A stretch of DNA of 33,069 nt from Desulfobacteraceae bacterium (GTDB taxonomy: Bacteria > Desulfobacterota > Desulfobacteria > Desulfobacterales > SURF-15), in the NCBI GenBank assembly GCA_003599475.1, contig QZKK01000021.1, forward strand, positions 1 to 33,069, written 5' to 3'. Within the stretch, counting starts at the first letter, position 1. Every line of letters begins with the position of its first letter. The notes beneath the pieces are model-generated. The model made no database searches. It was not told the origin of the DNA and saw only the letters and a program-made list of their open reading frames with translations. Below are positions 8,311 through 15,360 of the stretch, one piece after another. A program made the translations under genes and the position numbers.

Positions 8311-8340
8311 ATCCGGCATGCTTCCGACAGGGTGCCGGAT
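8311..8340 (+). terminator. Possible terminator after the TRAP operon
   Basis: ATCCGGCA at 8311-8318 pairs perfectly with TGCCGGAT at 8333-8340, with a 14-base loop, followed by GTTTTCG. The T-run is short, so efficiency is doubtful. Its position between dctM and the aldo/keto reductase fits transcript termination. Confidence 0.4.
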
Positions 8341-8403
8341 GTTTTCGCTCGGATCATCGGAACGACTGCCGGCACTGTGATTTGAACCGTTTAACAGGAA
8401 TTC

Positions 8404-9399
8404 ATGGAGAGACAAATGGAGTATCGGGTACTAGGGAATACCGGCGTTCAGGTCTCCGCCCTCTGTCTGGGGACGATGACCTTCGGAAAGGAGGCGGATC
8501 CGCAGGCATCCGCCGCAATCTTCAACCGGGCCAGGGAAGCCGGCATCAATTTCATCGATTGCGCAGACGGATACGGCAAGGGAGCAGCCGAGGAGATCCT
8601 CGGCGGGATCATTTCCGGATGCCGTCATGAATTGGTGATTACGACGAAAGTCTTCAGCCCCATGAGCGGAGATATCAACGACAGGGGGCTTTCCCGTCGC
8701 CATATCCTGGCGGCTGCCGAGGCCAGCCTCAGACGGCTTAAAACCGATCATATCGATTTTTATTTCCTCCACCACTTCGACCCGAAGACTCCGCTCGAAG
8801 AATCCTTGCGGGCACTCGAGGAGCTGGTCTCCCAGGGCAAAGCGCTGTATACGGGTGTGAGCAACTTTGCCGCATGGCAGGTCATGAAGGCTGTAGGGAT
8901 CTGCCGAAAAGAGGGGTGGAATCCCATCCAATGTATCCAACCGATGTACAGCCTGGTAAAGCGGCAGGCGGAAGTGGAACTGCTGCCGATGGCGCTTTCG
9001 GAAAGAATCGGCGTGATCTCCTACAGCCCGTTGGGCGCCGGATTGTTAACCGGTAAATACATCGACGCTCCGTCGAGTAAAGAAGGCCGTCTCAAACAAA
9101 ACCCCATGTATCAAAGCCGGTACAGTCAATCGTGGATGCACGAAACAGCCAAACGCTTCCGTGAATTTGCCGGGGAAAACGGATTCGAGCCGGCAAGTCT
9201 GGCGGTAGCCTGGGTTCTCCGGCATCCGGCCGTCACGGCGCCCATTATCGGGGCACGGAATACCGAGCAGCTAGAAGGATCGCTGAAGGCCCTCGACATC
9301 GACATGACATCCGGACTCTATTCTCAAATATCCGGGCTTTCTCCGCAACCGCCTCCCGCAAACGACAGGACCGAAGACCCCGCCACCATGAATCGATAG
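8404..9399 (+). CDS. Aldo/keto reductase
   Basis: 331 residues, a complete TIM-barrel aldo/keto reductase. The catalytic tetrad is visible: D52 and Y57 in NFIDCADGYGKG, K82 in VITTKVFS and H123 in FYFLHHFDP. NADPH-binding signatures also appear: YSPLGAGLLTGKY and PIIGARNTEQLE near the C-terminus. It belongs to the YghZ/YajO-like branch (NTGVQVSALCLGTMTFG at the N-terminus) and would reduce aldehydes or ketones in the cytosol. The ATG at 8404 follows AGGAA; the ATG at 8416 (MEYRVLG) with GGAGAG upstream is an equally good start. It is monocistronic as far as can be seen. The substrate is unknown. Confidence 0.92.
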   Translation: MERQMEYRVLGNTGVQVSALCLGTMTFGKEADPQASAAIFNRAREAGINFIDCADGYGKGAAEEILGGIISGCRHELVITTKVFSPMSGDINDRGLSRRHILAAAEASLRRLKTDHIDFYFLHHFDPKTPLEESLRALEELVSQGKALYTGVSNFAAWQVMKAVGICRKEGWNPIQCIQPMYSLVKRQAEVELLPMALSERIGVISYSPLGAGLLTGKYIDAPSSKEGRLKQNPMYQSRYSQSWMHETAKRFREFAGENGFEPASLAVAWVLRHPAVTAPIIGARNTEQLEGSLKALDIDMTSGLYSQISGLSPQPPPANDRTEDPATMNR

Positions 9400-9417
9400 G
9401 GGTATGTGGAGCGATAG

Positions 9418-9540
9418 AGAGACCGCCCCGGCTTTAGAGGGCGCATGCGCGTGGTGGCAAACCGTGCAGTTGATATCCCCCAAATGGGAGGGCTTGGAAG
9501 TAGACAGCTCTGAGCTATTTGCAGAGTGAATCCATCTCAG
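9418..9540 (-). pseudogene. Fragment of a multihaem c-type cytochrome
   Basis: The minus strand carries a short open frame reading SKPSHLGDINCTVCHHAHAPSK with a CxxCH haem-c site at 9454-9468. The phrase SHLGDxxCTxCHKxH is characteristic of small tetrahaem cytochrome modules such as the haem domain of flavocytochrome c fumarate reductases. No start codon, signal peptide or further CxxCH motif is present, and the frame runs on into the antisense of the aldo/keto reductase. I read it as a relic. The rest of the 9400-9578 gap has nothing else recognisable. Confidence 0.45.
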
Positions 9541-9579
9541 AGGAAGACTCTGTAACGGGATGAAGGCGATTGGAAAATA

Positions 9580-9610
9580 AAAAAGGGGCGGCCGGCGGCC
9601 GCACCTTTTT
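9580..9610 (-). terminator. Rho-independent terminator of hsp20
   Basis: GCGGCCG (9588-9594) and CGGCCGC (9596-9602) form a GC-rich stem with a single-base apex as written. It is extended across one G-A mismatch by A-rich and T-rich flanks, so the minus-strand transcript ends in a U-run. It lies 21 bases beyond the hsp20 stop. Confidence 0.85.
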
Positions 9611-9630
9611 CGGTTAAATAATGAGCCGGA

Positions 9631-10074
9631 TCAGTGAACCGTGATCTGTTTCGGCTTTTCGTGCTCCGGTTTCTGAACTTCGATTCTCAGAATCCCGTCT
9701 TTGTAATCGGCCTTGACCTGCTCGGGCTTCACATTGGAGGGGAGGGTAAAGGATCTTTCGAATCTCCCGTATGAGAGCTCTTTTCGATAAAACCTTTCTT
9801 CCTTTACCTCTTTTTCCTCTGAGCGCTCCCCCTTCAGGGTCAAGATCCGATCTTTCAAGTCGATGGAGATGCCTTTTTTATCGACCCCCGGAAGCTCCGC
9901 TTTGATGATGATATTGTCTTTGTCATCGTAGACGTCCACCTTGGGTTGCCAGTTGCTCATCGCCATGTCCTCGGTTCCGAATCCGGGCATGAAGAAGGGT
10001 TCTTCAAAGAATCGATTCATCCGATCCTGCAGAGACATCATTTCTCTTCGCGGGCTCCATCTAACAAGTGCCAT
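9631..10074 (-). CDS. hsp20: Small heat shock protein, Hsp20/alpha-crystallin family
   Basis: 147 residues. The N-terminus MALVRWSPRREMMSLQDRMNRFFEE is typical of bacterial class A sHsps. The alpha-crystallin domain spans about residues 40-135, with WQPKVDVYDDKDN, IIIKAELPGVDKKGISI, YGRFERSFTLP and the closing DGILRIEVQKPE. An ATP-independent holdase for unfolding proteins in the cytoplasm. The start at 10074 is set by AAAAGGAGG upstream; the frame continues 21 codons further without a ribosome site. It has its own promoter and terminator, so it is monocistronic. No CIRCE element is visible. Confidence 0.94.
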   Translation of the reverse strand: MALVRWSPRREMMSLQDRMNRFFEEPFFMPGFGTEDMAMSNWQPKVDVYDDKDNIIIKAELPGVDKKGISIDLKDRILTLKGERSEEKEVKEERFYRKELSYGRFERSFTLPSNVKPEQVKADYKDGILRIEVQKPEHEKPKQITVH

Positions 10075-10125
10075 TGCTCGATCCTCCTTTTGGGTTACAG
10101 GTTTCGTTGTTCTTGTTTTACAGAT

Positions 10126-10153
10126 AAAATAATCCAAAAAAGTTTTATGTCAA
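10126..10153 (-). promoter_or_regulatory. Sigma-70-like promoter of hsp20
   Basis: On the minus strand TTGACA (10153-10148) and TATTTT (10131-10126) are separated by 16 bases, in an A+T-rich stretch about 50 bases upstream of the start codon. It looks like a housekeeping rather than a sigma-32 promoter. Confidence 0.55.
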
Positions 10154-10226
10154 CAAATAACATTACTTTTTTCTAACATTGCTTTGAATAATGAGGGTAT
10201 GCATCGAAGGGCGGCTAAAAACTTAT

Positions 10227-10268
10227 GCTGGATCCTGGATGCTGGATCCTGGATGCTGGATCCTGGAT
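10227..10268. repeat. Three tandem copies of a 14-base unit
   Basis: GCTGGATCCTGGAT is repeated three times exactly, and a degenerate continuation (GCGGGGTGCTGGATGCG) follows. It contains no coding frame and lies between the divergent hsp20 and selenoprotein promoters. Confidence 0.9.
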
Positions 10269-10385
10269 GCGGGGTGCTGGATGCGTGTTGCCGAATTCTC
10301 CGTATTCCAATAATTCAATTCAGCTCTCTCATCGAGCTGCCCGCAACCGGGATACCGCTTTTTCCGCGCAGGCGCCTGCATCCGA

Positions 10386-10414
10386 TTGACAAATTCCATT
10401 GCGATGAATAAACT
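10386..10414 (+). promoter_or_regulatory. Sigma-70-like promoter of the selenoprotein gene
   Basis: TTGACA at 10386-10391, a 17-base spacer, and TAAACT at 10409-10414. The start codon is 55 bases downstream of the -10 box. Confidence 0.55.
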
Positions 10415-10468
10415 ACAGGTAAATTTAACGGTCCAGGGGGTTGAGGACAAATATCTTAGGAGGATAAC

Positions 10469-10783
10469 ATGGTAGAAGTTACATCGTCGGCGACGCAGCA
10501 GATTTCCGAATACTTCAAAGGCCGGGAGGTCGCACCGATCCGGATCTTTCTAAACGAGGGTGGGTGAGGCGGCCCCTCCTTGGGAATGGCTCTGGACGAG
10601 CCGAAAGAAAGCGACAGCGTCTTTGATATCGAAGGTTTTCAGTATCTTATTGACAAAGCCCTCCTGGAGAAGGCAAAACCAATCAAGGTCGATTTCCTGA
10701 ATGTCGGATTCAAAATCGATTCAAACCTCAAATTCGGCTCCTCCTCTTCCTCTTCCGGATGCGAGGGATGCTCCTGCTCGTAA
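10469..10783 (+). CDS. HesB/IscA-like selenoprotein (TGA at 10565-10567 read as Sec)
   Basis: 104 residues if the TGA at codon 33 is selenocysteine. The ATG at 10469 has a strong TAGGAGGA site. Before the TGA the frame reads IRIFLNEGG; after it GGPSLGMALDEPKESDSVFDIEG continues without a break to TAA. HesB-like proteins of this branch have a cysteine here in (G)GCGGPSLGMALDE, and Sec versions are known in deltaproteobacteria. The C-terminus FGSSSSSSGCEGCSCS supplies the cysteine-rich tail of the family. A small hairpin lies at the expected distance after the TGA. Standard gene calling would stop at residue 32 or begin at the TTG at 10580. Related IscA proteins bind Fe or Fe-S; the role of this subgroup is not established. 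Own promoter and terminator. Confidence 0.88.
10588..10602 (+). promoter_or_regulatory. Candidate bacterial SECIS hairpin
   Basis: GGCTC (10588-10592) and GAGCC (10598-10602) pair perfectly around the loop TGGAC, which begins 26 bases after the TGA. Bacterial SECIS elements place a short stem with a G-containing loop roughly 16-37 bases downstream of the UGA, where SelB binds. Position and loop fit; no folding calculation was run. Confidence 0.6.
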
Positions 10784-10807
10784 GATGATAAAAAATTATT
10801 GCTCTTG

Positions 10808-10848
10808 AATGAAAAGGCGGTGTTTGAACCCGCCTTTTTCATTTGATT
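10808..10848 (+). terminator. Rho-independent terminator after the selenoprotein gene
   Basis: AATGAAAAGGCGG (10808-10820) pairs with CCGCCTTTTTCATT (10830-10843) with one bulged base and a 9-base loop, followed by TGATTTTC. It lies 25 bases past the TAA. Confidence 0.88.
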
Positions 10849-11125
10849 TTCTTTTTCTCGCGAAGAGACCGGGAGGCGCAGGAAAAAAGTCCGCCCGCCG
10901 TCCTGCATCCCCGGCACCCCGCACCCGCAATCCCGCCGCGGCGGAACAACCCGCAACCCGTAACACATAACCTGCAACTCCTATTTGATTGACATGGCCG
11001 GATGTTCGATTTAACCTACCGGGCGGTTGATTGCCGATTCGAGGCAATCGGCGATCTCTGAAATTCAGTGATCGCACCGAACGATCGAAATAAAGGTGCG
11101 CTTCTTCTGAGGCGAGAAATCTGCG
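10849..11125. other. Gap between selenoprotein and zinc-ribbon genes
   Basis: No gene seen. Around 10905-10980 it contains degenerate 7-base units of the ACCCGCA/ACCCGTA kind. A small perfect hairpin, GATTGCC/GGCAATC, lies at 11029-11049. A TTGACA at 10989-10994 could be a -35 box, but no good -10 follows. Confidence 0.5.
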
Positions 11126-11479
11126 GTGGACATTTGCACATTATGCGGTAAAGAGAGAACCGGCGCCGGATCCTGCATCGTGAGCCGTATCGTGATCGAG
11201 GGCCGGAACTTCCATCCGGTTCCGTTCAGGGCAAAATCCAAAGAAGATTTTGCAAAGGGTGCATCTTGCCGATGTCCCGAATGCCATGTCCAAAACGGCG
11301 GCATGCACCATGTGGGCTGCAGCCTGGAAGTATGTCCTCGGTGCTCGAATCGCTGGATATTCTGCCGGTGCAACGGCACGAAACTCCGCTTGAACCAAGC
11401 ACCGGCAGATATCGATGGAGAAAACGTCGTTCGACTGCCGATTCCCTTGATTTTCAAGAAATCGAATGTGAAAGGGTGA
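11126..11479 (+). CDS. Small cysteine-rich putative zinc-binding protein
   Basis: 117 residues from a GTG start. Cysteines come in pairs: CTLC at residues 4-7, CRCPECH at 48-54, then GCSLEVCPRCSNRWIFCRC at 64-82. This last block resembles the widespread HxGCDxExCPxCxxQLxxCxC motif of small uncharacterised zinc-ribbon proteins. There is no signal peptide, no membrane segment and no catalytic motif. GAGG lies upstream but at a loose distance. The next small gene starts 3 bases after its stop, so the two are probably co-transcribed. Function unknown. Confidence 0.7.
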   Translation: MDICTLCGKERTGAGSCIVSRIVIEGRNFHPVPFRAKSKEDFAKGASCRCPECHVQNGGMHHVGCSLEVCPRCSNRWIFCRCNGTKLRLNQAPADIDGENVVRLPIPLIFKKSNVKG

Positions 11480-11482
11480 CGC

Positions 11483-11647
11483 ATGCCTGAATGGTTTATT
11501 CTGGTTGCCCTCGTCGCAGGAGTTGGACTTCTTTTCCGCCTTTTCTTCCGGCGGAAGAAGGCGGCCGGTAAGAATCGAACGTATATCTGTTTGAATTGCG
11601 GGGAGACGGATTGTATCTGCCACCAAAGCGAAGACCCGAAGAAATGA
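11483..11647 (+). CDS. 54-residue membrane protein with a cysteine motif
   Basis: Residues 4-22 form one membrane helix (WFILVALVAGVGLLFRLFF), followed by a basic RRKKAAGK stop-transfer stretch. The tail, YICLNCGETDCICH, has four cysteines in C-x2-C-x4-C-x-C spacing that could bind zinc or iron. With the positive residues after the helix, the tail should lie in the cytoplasm. AAAGGG precedes the start by about 7 bases, and the gene is 3 bases downstream of another cysteine-rich gene. Not recognised as a named family; easily missed because of its size. Confidence 0.65.
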   Translation: MPEWFILVALVAGVGLLFRLFFRRKKAAGKNRTYICLNCGETDCICHQSEDPKK

Positions 11648-11669
11648 TACCGATGCAGTGGAGGTTGCC

Positions 11670-12212
11670 ATGCCCGAATTTACCAAGGTCCTAACGGAGC
11701 GAAGGAGCGTTCGTCATTACACGGGTGAAGCGGTGCCGGAAGAGATCGTCGACAAGGTGCTTGAGGCCGTGCAGTGGTCCCCTTCGTGGGCCAATACCCA
11801 ATGCTGGGAGATCGTTCGCGTAAAGGATAAAAACATCCGGGTGCGGCTTCAGGAGACGATGTCGAAGGGCAATCCTGCGACCGAGTCGATCGTTTCCGCG
11901 CCGGTGCTTTTAGGAATCTGCGGCAAGCTGAACAGATCCGGATACTATAAGGGTGCGGTGACCACTAAATTTGGTGACTGGTTCATGTACGACCTGGGGA
12001 TCGCCACCCAATCGCTGTGCCTCGCCGCCGAAAATTACGGATTGGGTACCGTGATCGCCGGATTGTTCGACCATCGGAAAGCCGCCGAAGTCTTGAGAGT
12101 ACCCCAGGGATGCGAATTGGTCAGCCTGATACCGATGGGATATCCGGCAAAAAAGACCTCCGCTCCCAAACGGAGGGAGATCAGGGAATTTCTGCACATC
12201 GACGGGTTCTAG
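11670..12212 (+). CDS. Nitroreductase family protein
   Basis: 180 residues, the usual size. FMN-binding signatures are present: TERRSVRHYTGEAVPEEIVDKVLEAVQWSPSWANTQCWE at the N-terminus and LAAENYGLGTVIAGLFDH in the second half, then LVSLIPMGYPA. These homodimeric flavoproteins reduce nitro compounds, quinones or enones with NAD(P)H; the real substrate is unknown. The ATG at 11670 is preceded by GGAGG at 11660-11664. The gene follows the small membrane protein by 22 bases and may share its transcript. Confidence 0.92.
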   Translation: MPEFTKVLTERRSVRHYTGEAVPEEIVDKVLEAVQWSPSWANTQCWEIVRVKDKNIRVRLQETMSKGNPATESIVSAPVLLGICGKLNRSGYYKGAVTTKFGDWFMYDLGIATQSLCLAAENYGLGTVIAGLFDHRKAAEVLRVPQGCELVSLIPMGYPAKKTSAPKRREIREFLHIDGF

Positions 12213-12218
12213 AGAAAG

Positions 12219-12368
12219 TGTTCAGCGTTCAGTGTTCAGCCCAGCCGTGCCGTTTCCGGCACCTGAACGCTTCCAATTGATTTTATACCTTAATTCGATG
12301 TTGAACGTTCGACGTCCGTCCAATCCCTTCCTTACATCTCCGCGTCTCCGCGTCCCCGCGTCTTTCCA
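12219..12368. repeat. Imperfect palindromic repeats after the nitroreductase gene
   Basis: GTTCAG-type units at 12219-12239 face CTGAACGC at 12263-12270. Between them is the hairpin GTGCCG-TTTC-CGGCAC (12247-12262), which could act as a terminator but lacks a T-run. At 12337-12368 lies a run of (T)CCGCGTC units, half of the dyad type found in other gaps of this window. No gene is visible between 12213 and 12673. Confidence 0.6.
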
Positions 12369-12417
12369 CTCCCCGTTTGCCAACCCCTTTTATCATTCCT
12401 ATATTGAATGAATAGCT

Positions 12418-12550
12418 GATGAATTCGTAAAAAGTCAGAAATTGATCCTTTCTGTCGTTCCGGCGAAAGCCGGAATCCAGTGATTTCGACAAGTTCTGGA
12501 TGCCGGATCAAGTCCGGCATGACGATTCTAGGACTTTTTACGAGAACATC
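12418..12550. mobile_element. MITE-like element, about 133 bases
   Basis: Terminal inverted repeats of 19 bases, 16 of them matching, bound the element (12418-12436 and 12532-12550), with CGTAAAAAGTC perfect in both. Inside are two hairpins: TTCCGGCGAAAGCCGGAA and TGCCGGATCAAGTCCGGCA. Elements with CGTAAAAAGTC ends and such hairpins are common in proteobacterial intergenic DNA. It encodes nothing, so any movement would need a transposase in trans. Confidence 0.65.
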
Positions 12551-12673
12551 AATAGTTGAGAAGTTGAGTTGTCGAGAGGAACCTGGAGACCGATCGACGA
12601 CCTCAATTAAAGGGTAACCTATTTGACCACTCAACCGATTGACCACTCAACCAATCCCCAAAGGAGATCGAAG

Positions 12674-14785
12674 ATGCCCTCCAATCGGTTGATCCATGAA
12701 AAAAGCCCGTATCTTCTCCAGCACGCACACAATCCGGTCGATTGGCACCCATGGTCCGATGAGGCCTTTGAACGAGCCCGATCGGAGGATAAGCCCATTT
12801 TCCTTTCCATCGGGTATGCCACCTGCCACTGGTGCCATGTCATGGAGAAGGAGTCCTTCGAAGATCCGGAAGCCGCCCGTTACCTAAACGATACGTTCGT
12901 ATGCATCAAAGTGGATCGGGAAGAGCGGCCCGATATCGATTCGGTCTATATGGCAGCCTGCAATATGCTCACCGGGAGCGGAGGATGGCCTTTGACGATT
13001 TTCATGACTCCGGAGAGGGAACCGTTCTTTGCGGCCACCTACATTCCGAAAGAGACCCGATTCAACCGGATGGGTCTTGTCGATCTATGCCGGAGAGTCA
13101 AGGAGATGTGGACCGGCGAAAGAGAGAAGCTGTCGAGCTCAGCCGCCGGCATATCGAAAAACCTGGCGAATGCCTTCGACTACGTTTCGGATGGAGATCT
13201 CGATGAAACCGTTTTCGAAAAGGCCTACGATCAATTCGAGCGAAGCTTCGATGCCCGGAACGGCGGCTTCGGAACTGCGCCGAAGTTTCCTTCTCCGCAT
13301 CAGCTTCTGTTCCTTTTGCGGTACTTCCATCGCTCCGGAAAGTCCATGGCGCTCGAGATGGTTCAAAAAACGTTGAAGGCGATGCGGCTGGGCGGCATCT
13401 GGGATCATGTCGGATTCGGTTTTCACCGGTACTCGACCGACAGGCAGTGGCTGCTTCCGCATTTTGAAAAGATGCTCTATGACCAGGCACTGATCGCTCA
13501 TGCTTTTCTAGAGACTTATCAGATCACGCGGTCTTCTTTTTTCGAGGAATGCGCCCGCGAGATCTTCACTTACGTGTTGAGGGATATGACTTCGGAATCC
13601 GGAGGATTTTTTACCGCAGAAGATGCCGACAGCGAAGGAGAAGAGGGAAAGTTCTATGTCTGGAGCCTCGACGAATTCCGGAGCGTGCTCGGTGACGAGG
13701 CGCTGCCTTTCGAGAAGATATTCAATTTGAATCCCGAAGGAAACTTTCTCGAAGAGGCGACCGGAAAAAGGACCGGAGCAAACATCCTTCACCTGGACCG
13801 TTCGATCGGGGGATGGGCCGCAGAGGCTGAACCGGAGAATGGAACAGATCGAAAGAAGATCGCAAGACAATGGGAAAAAGCCAGACGAAAACTCTTCGAT
13901 GCACGGGAAAAGAGGATTCATCCGCTCAAGGACGATAAGGTGTTGACCGGTTGGAACGGATTGATGATTGCCGCAATGGCTATGGGTAAAAGGATTCTGA
14001 ACGAAGCCTCCTACGGAGAGGCGGCTGAACGGGCGATGCGCTTTATTTTAGACACGTTGCGGAAACCGGACGGGAGACTGCTTCATCGATTTCGGGACCA
14101 GGAGACGGCAATCGAAGCTCACGCAGACGATTATGCCTATCTGATTCTCGGCCTCCTTGAGCTCTATTCTGCAACATTCAAGCCGGTTTATCTGGAAGAA
14201 GCGGCCGTTCTTCAGCGTCTCATGCTGGACGATTTCTGGGATGAGGCCGGAGCCGGCTTCTTCCTGACGGCAAGAGGACAAAAAGAACTCCCGGTTCGCC
14301 CCAAGGAACTCTACGACGGAGCGACACCTTCGGCAAACTCGGTTGCACTCTGCAACCTGCTTCGCCTGTCGCGCCTTACCGGAGATACTTACTGGGAAGC
14401 CAAAGCCTCCGCCATGACGAATGTTTTTGCCGGCAGCGTTAAAAAGCAACCAACGGCTTTCACCTATTTTCTCATCGGATTCGATTTTGCCGTACTCGGC
14501 GGTCCGGTAGAGGTGGTTATCGCAGGAGATCCGGACTCCGCCCAGACCCAGCGGATGATCACCGCACTGAACAAGGAATTCGCACCGCATCGTGTCGTGA
14601 TGCTGAAGTCCGAAAAAAATGCCGAAGCGCTGTCGCGGGTCGCCGGATTTACCGATGCATTGAGGATCGTCGAAGGAAAGGCCACCGCTCATATGTGCAA
14701 AGGATTTTCCTGCACCGAATCGACCAGCGATTTCGAGAAGATGGCAAGGGAGGTGCTGGAAAGGGTCAATCCGGGGAAACGTTGA
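12674..14785 (+). CDS. DUF255/YyaL thioredoxin-domain protein (SSP411 family)
   Basis: 703 residues, full length for the family that includes Bacillus YyaL and human SPATA20. The N-terminal thioredoxin-like domain begins [18 protein letters not shown] and carries CHWCHVM (C51, C54), followed by [14 protein letters not shown]. The long C-terminal part is an alpha/alpha-barrel resembling six-hairpin glycosidases, with [25 protein letters not shown] and [19 protein letters not shown]. The biochemical role is not known. The ATG at 12674 follows AAGGAG; the frame is open 17 codons further but without a ribosome site. Monocistronic. Confidence 0.92.
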   Translation: MPSNRLIHEKSPYLLQHAHNPVDWHPWSDEAFERARSEDKPIFLSIGYATCHWCHVMEKESFEDPEAARYLNDTFVCIKVDREERPDIDSVYMAACNMLTGSGGWPLTIFMTPEREPFFAATYIPKETRFNRMGLVDLCRRVKEMWTGEREKLSSSAAGISKNLANAFDYVSDGDLDETVFEKAYDQFERSFDARNGGFGTAPKFPSPHQLLFLLRYFHRSGKSMALEMVQKTLKAMRLGGIWDHVGFGFHRYSTDRQWLLPHFEKMLYDQALIAHAFLETYQITRSSFFEECAREIFTYVLRDMTSESGGFFTAEDADSEGEEGKFYVWSLDEFRSVLGDEALPFEKIFNLNPEGNFLEEATGKRTGANILHLDRSIGGWAAEAEPENGTDRKKIARQWEKARRKLFDAREKRIHPLKDDKVLTGWNGLMIAAMAMGKRILNEASYGEAAERAMRFILDTLRKPDGRLLHRFRDQETAIEAHADDYAYLILGLLELYSATFKPVYLEEAAVLQRLMLDDFWDEAGAGFFLTARGQKELPVRPKELYDGATPSANSVALCNLLRLSRLTGDTYWEAKASAMTNVFAGSVKKQPTAFTYFLIGFDFAVLGGPVEVVIAGDPDSAQTQRMITALNKEFAPHRVVMLKSEKNAEALSRVAGFTDALRIVEGKATAHMCKGFSCTESTSDFEKMAREVLERVNPGKR

Positions 14786-14786
14786 T

Positions 14787-14982
14787 ATCGTTCACCTTCC
14801 TTTTTCCTCTCTTCCAGCAAAGCCTTTGTCATGGATGGCTTCCTTTCAGCGCGCCCCCCAAAGGCTTTTATCGGATCCTCAGGCAACGGTTCGATTACCG
14901 TCTTGCCTTCCATCCGGATGAAATTCACCTTCTGGCCGGGTTGGATGCCGAGCTTCCTTCTGATCTCTACGATTGTAACCGT
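14787..14982 (-). pseudogene. Remnant of an AbrB/SpoVT-type antitoxin gene
   Basis: The minus strand reads TVTIVEIRRKLGIQPGQKV, NFIRMEGKTVIEPLPEDPI, then KPSMTKALLEERKKE. This is an AbrB-fold antitoxin, which normally starts with VTVSSKGQVVIPKEIRRKLGI. About ten residues (the SSKGQ loop) are deleted, a TGA lies just upstream (14983-14985), and no start codon precedes the remaining domain. The 3' end runs into the end of the DUF255 gene, so the PIN-type toxin usually found downstream is gone. Only an internal ATG at 14928 could start translation, and it would lack the DNA-binding part. Confidence 0.65.
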
Positions 14983-14989
14983 TCACCGG

Positions 14990-15136
14990 TTCAGCGTTAA
15001 AAGGTTTAAAGGTTGTTGATTTCAATGCCTTAAGGACTTTATTCAAGGAACTCTTGATGTTTTCTGATTATTTAGGTCGAAAACCTGTAAACCAGCACAG
15101 TTCTGAACCTTGAACCTTTGAACCCCCTGAACGCTT
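14990..15136. repeat. Imperfect dyad with heptamer-like arms
   Basis: The left arm (CAGCGTTAAAAGG and TTTAAAGGTT, 14992-15015) is mirrored by the right arm (GAACCTTGAACC and TTTGAACC...GAACGCT, about 15104-15135). The arms are built from degenerate (T)GAACCTT units. From here to 15360 no gene is seen. Confidence 0.55.
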
Positions 15137-15360
15137 ACCTACGATTTGTCCCTTTGAAGATGTCTTAACGACTTCAATTTACCTGAGAAACGCCGGATAA
15201 ATAGGGCGATTTACCCATTGGATTCGATTGTAGAGACCTTATTATCAAAAAAATAACATCTGCAAAGAAGGCTGAAAATGCGGGCTTGATTGTGAAATGT
15301 GAAGCGATCTGGATAAAGGCCATCCTATCTTTCACGAATCGTACGAGGCGATAGAGAAAA

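Noticed and set aside
8233..8415. 60-codon minus-strand frame ending in QNYAYGKEVVKKMKEGENT
   Set aside because: The last 28 residues look somewhat protein-like, but the front is antisense of the next gene and hairpin, and I could not match it to a family. Possibly another remnant, too weak to list.
10227..10268. Tandem 14-base repeats as a CRISPR array or iteron origin
   Set aside because: The copies are directly adjacent with no spacers, only three in number, and there are no cas or replication genes nearby.
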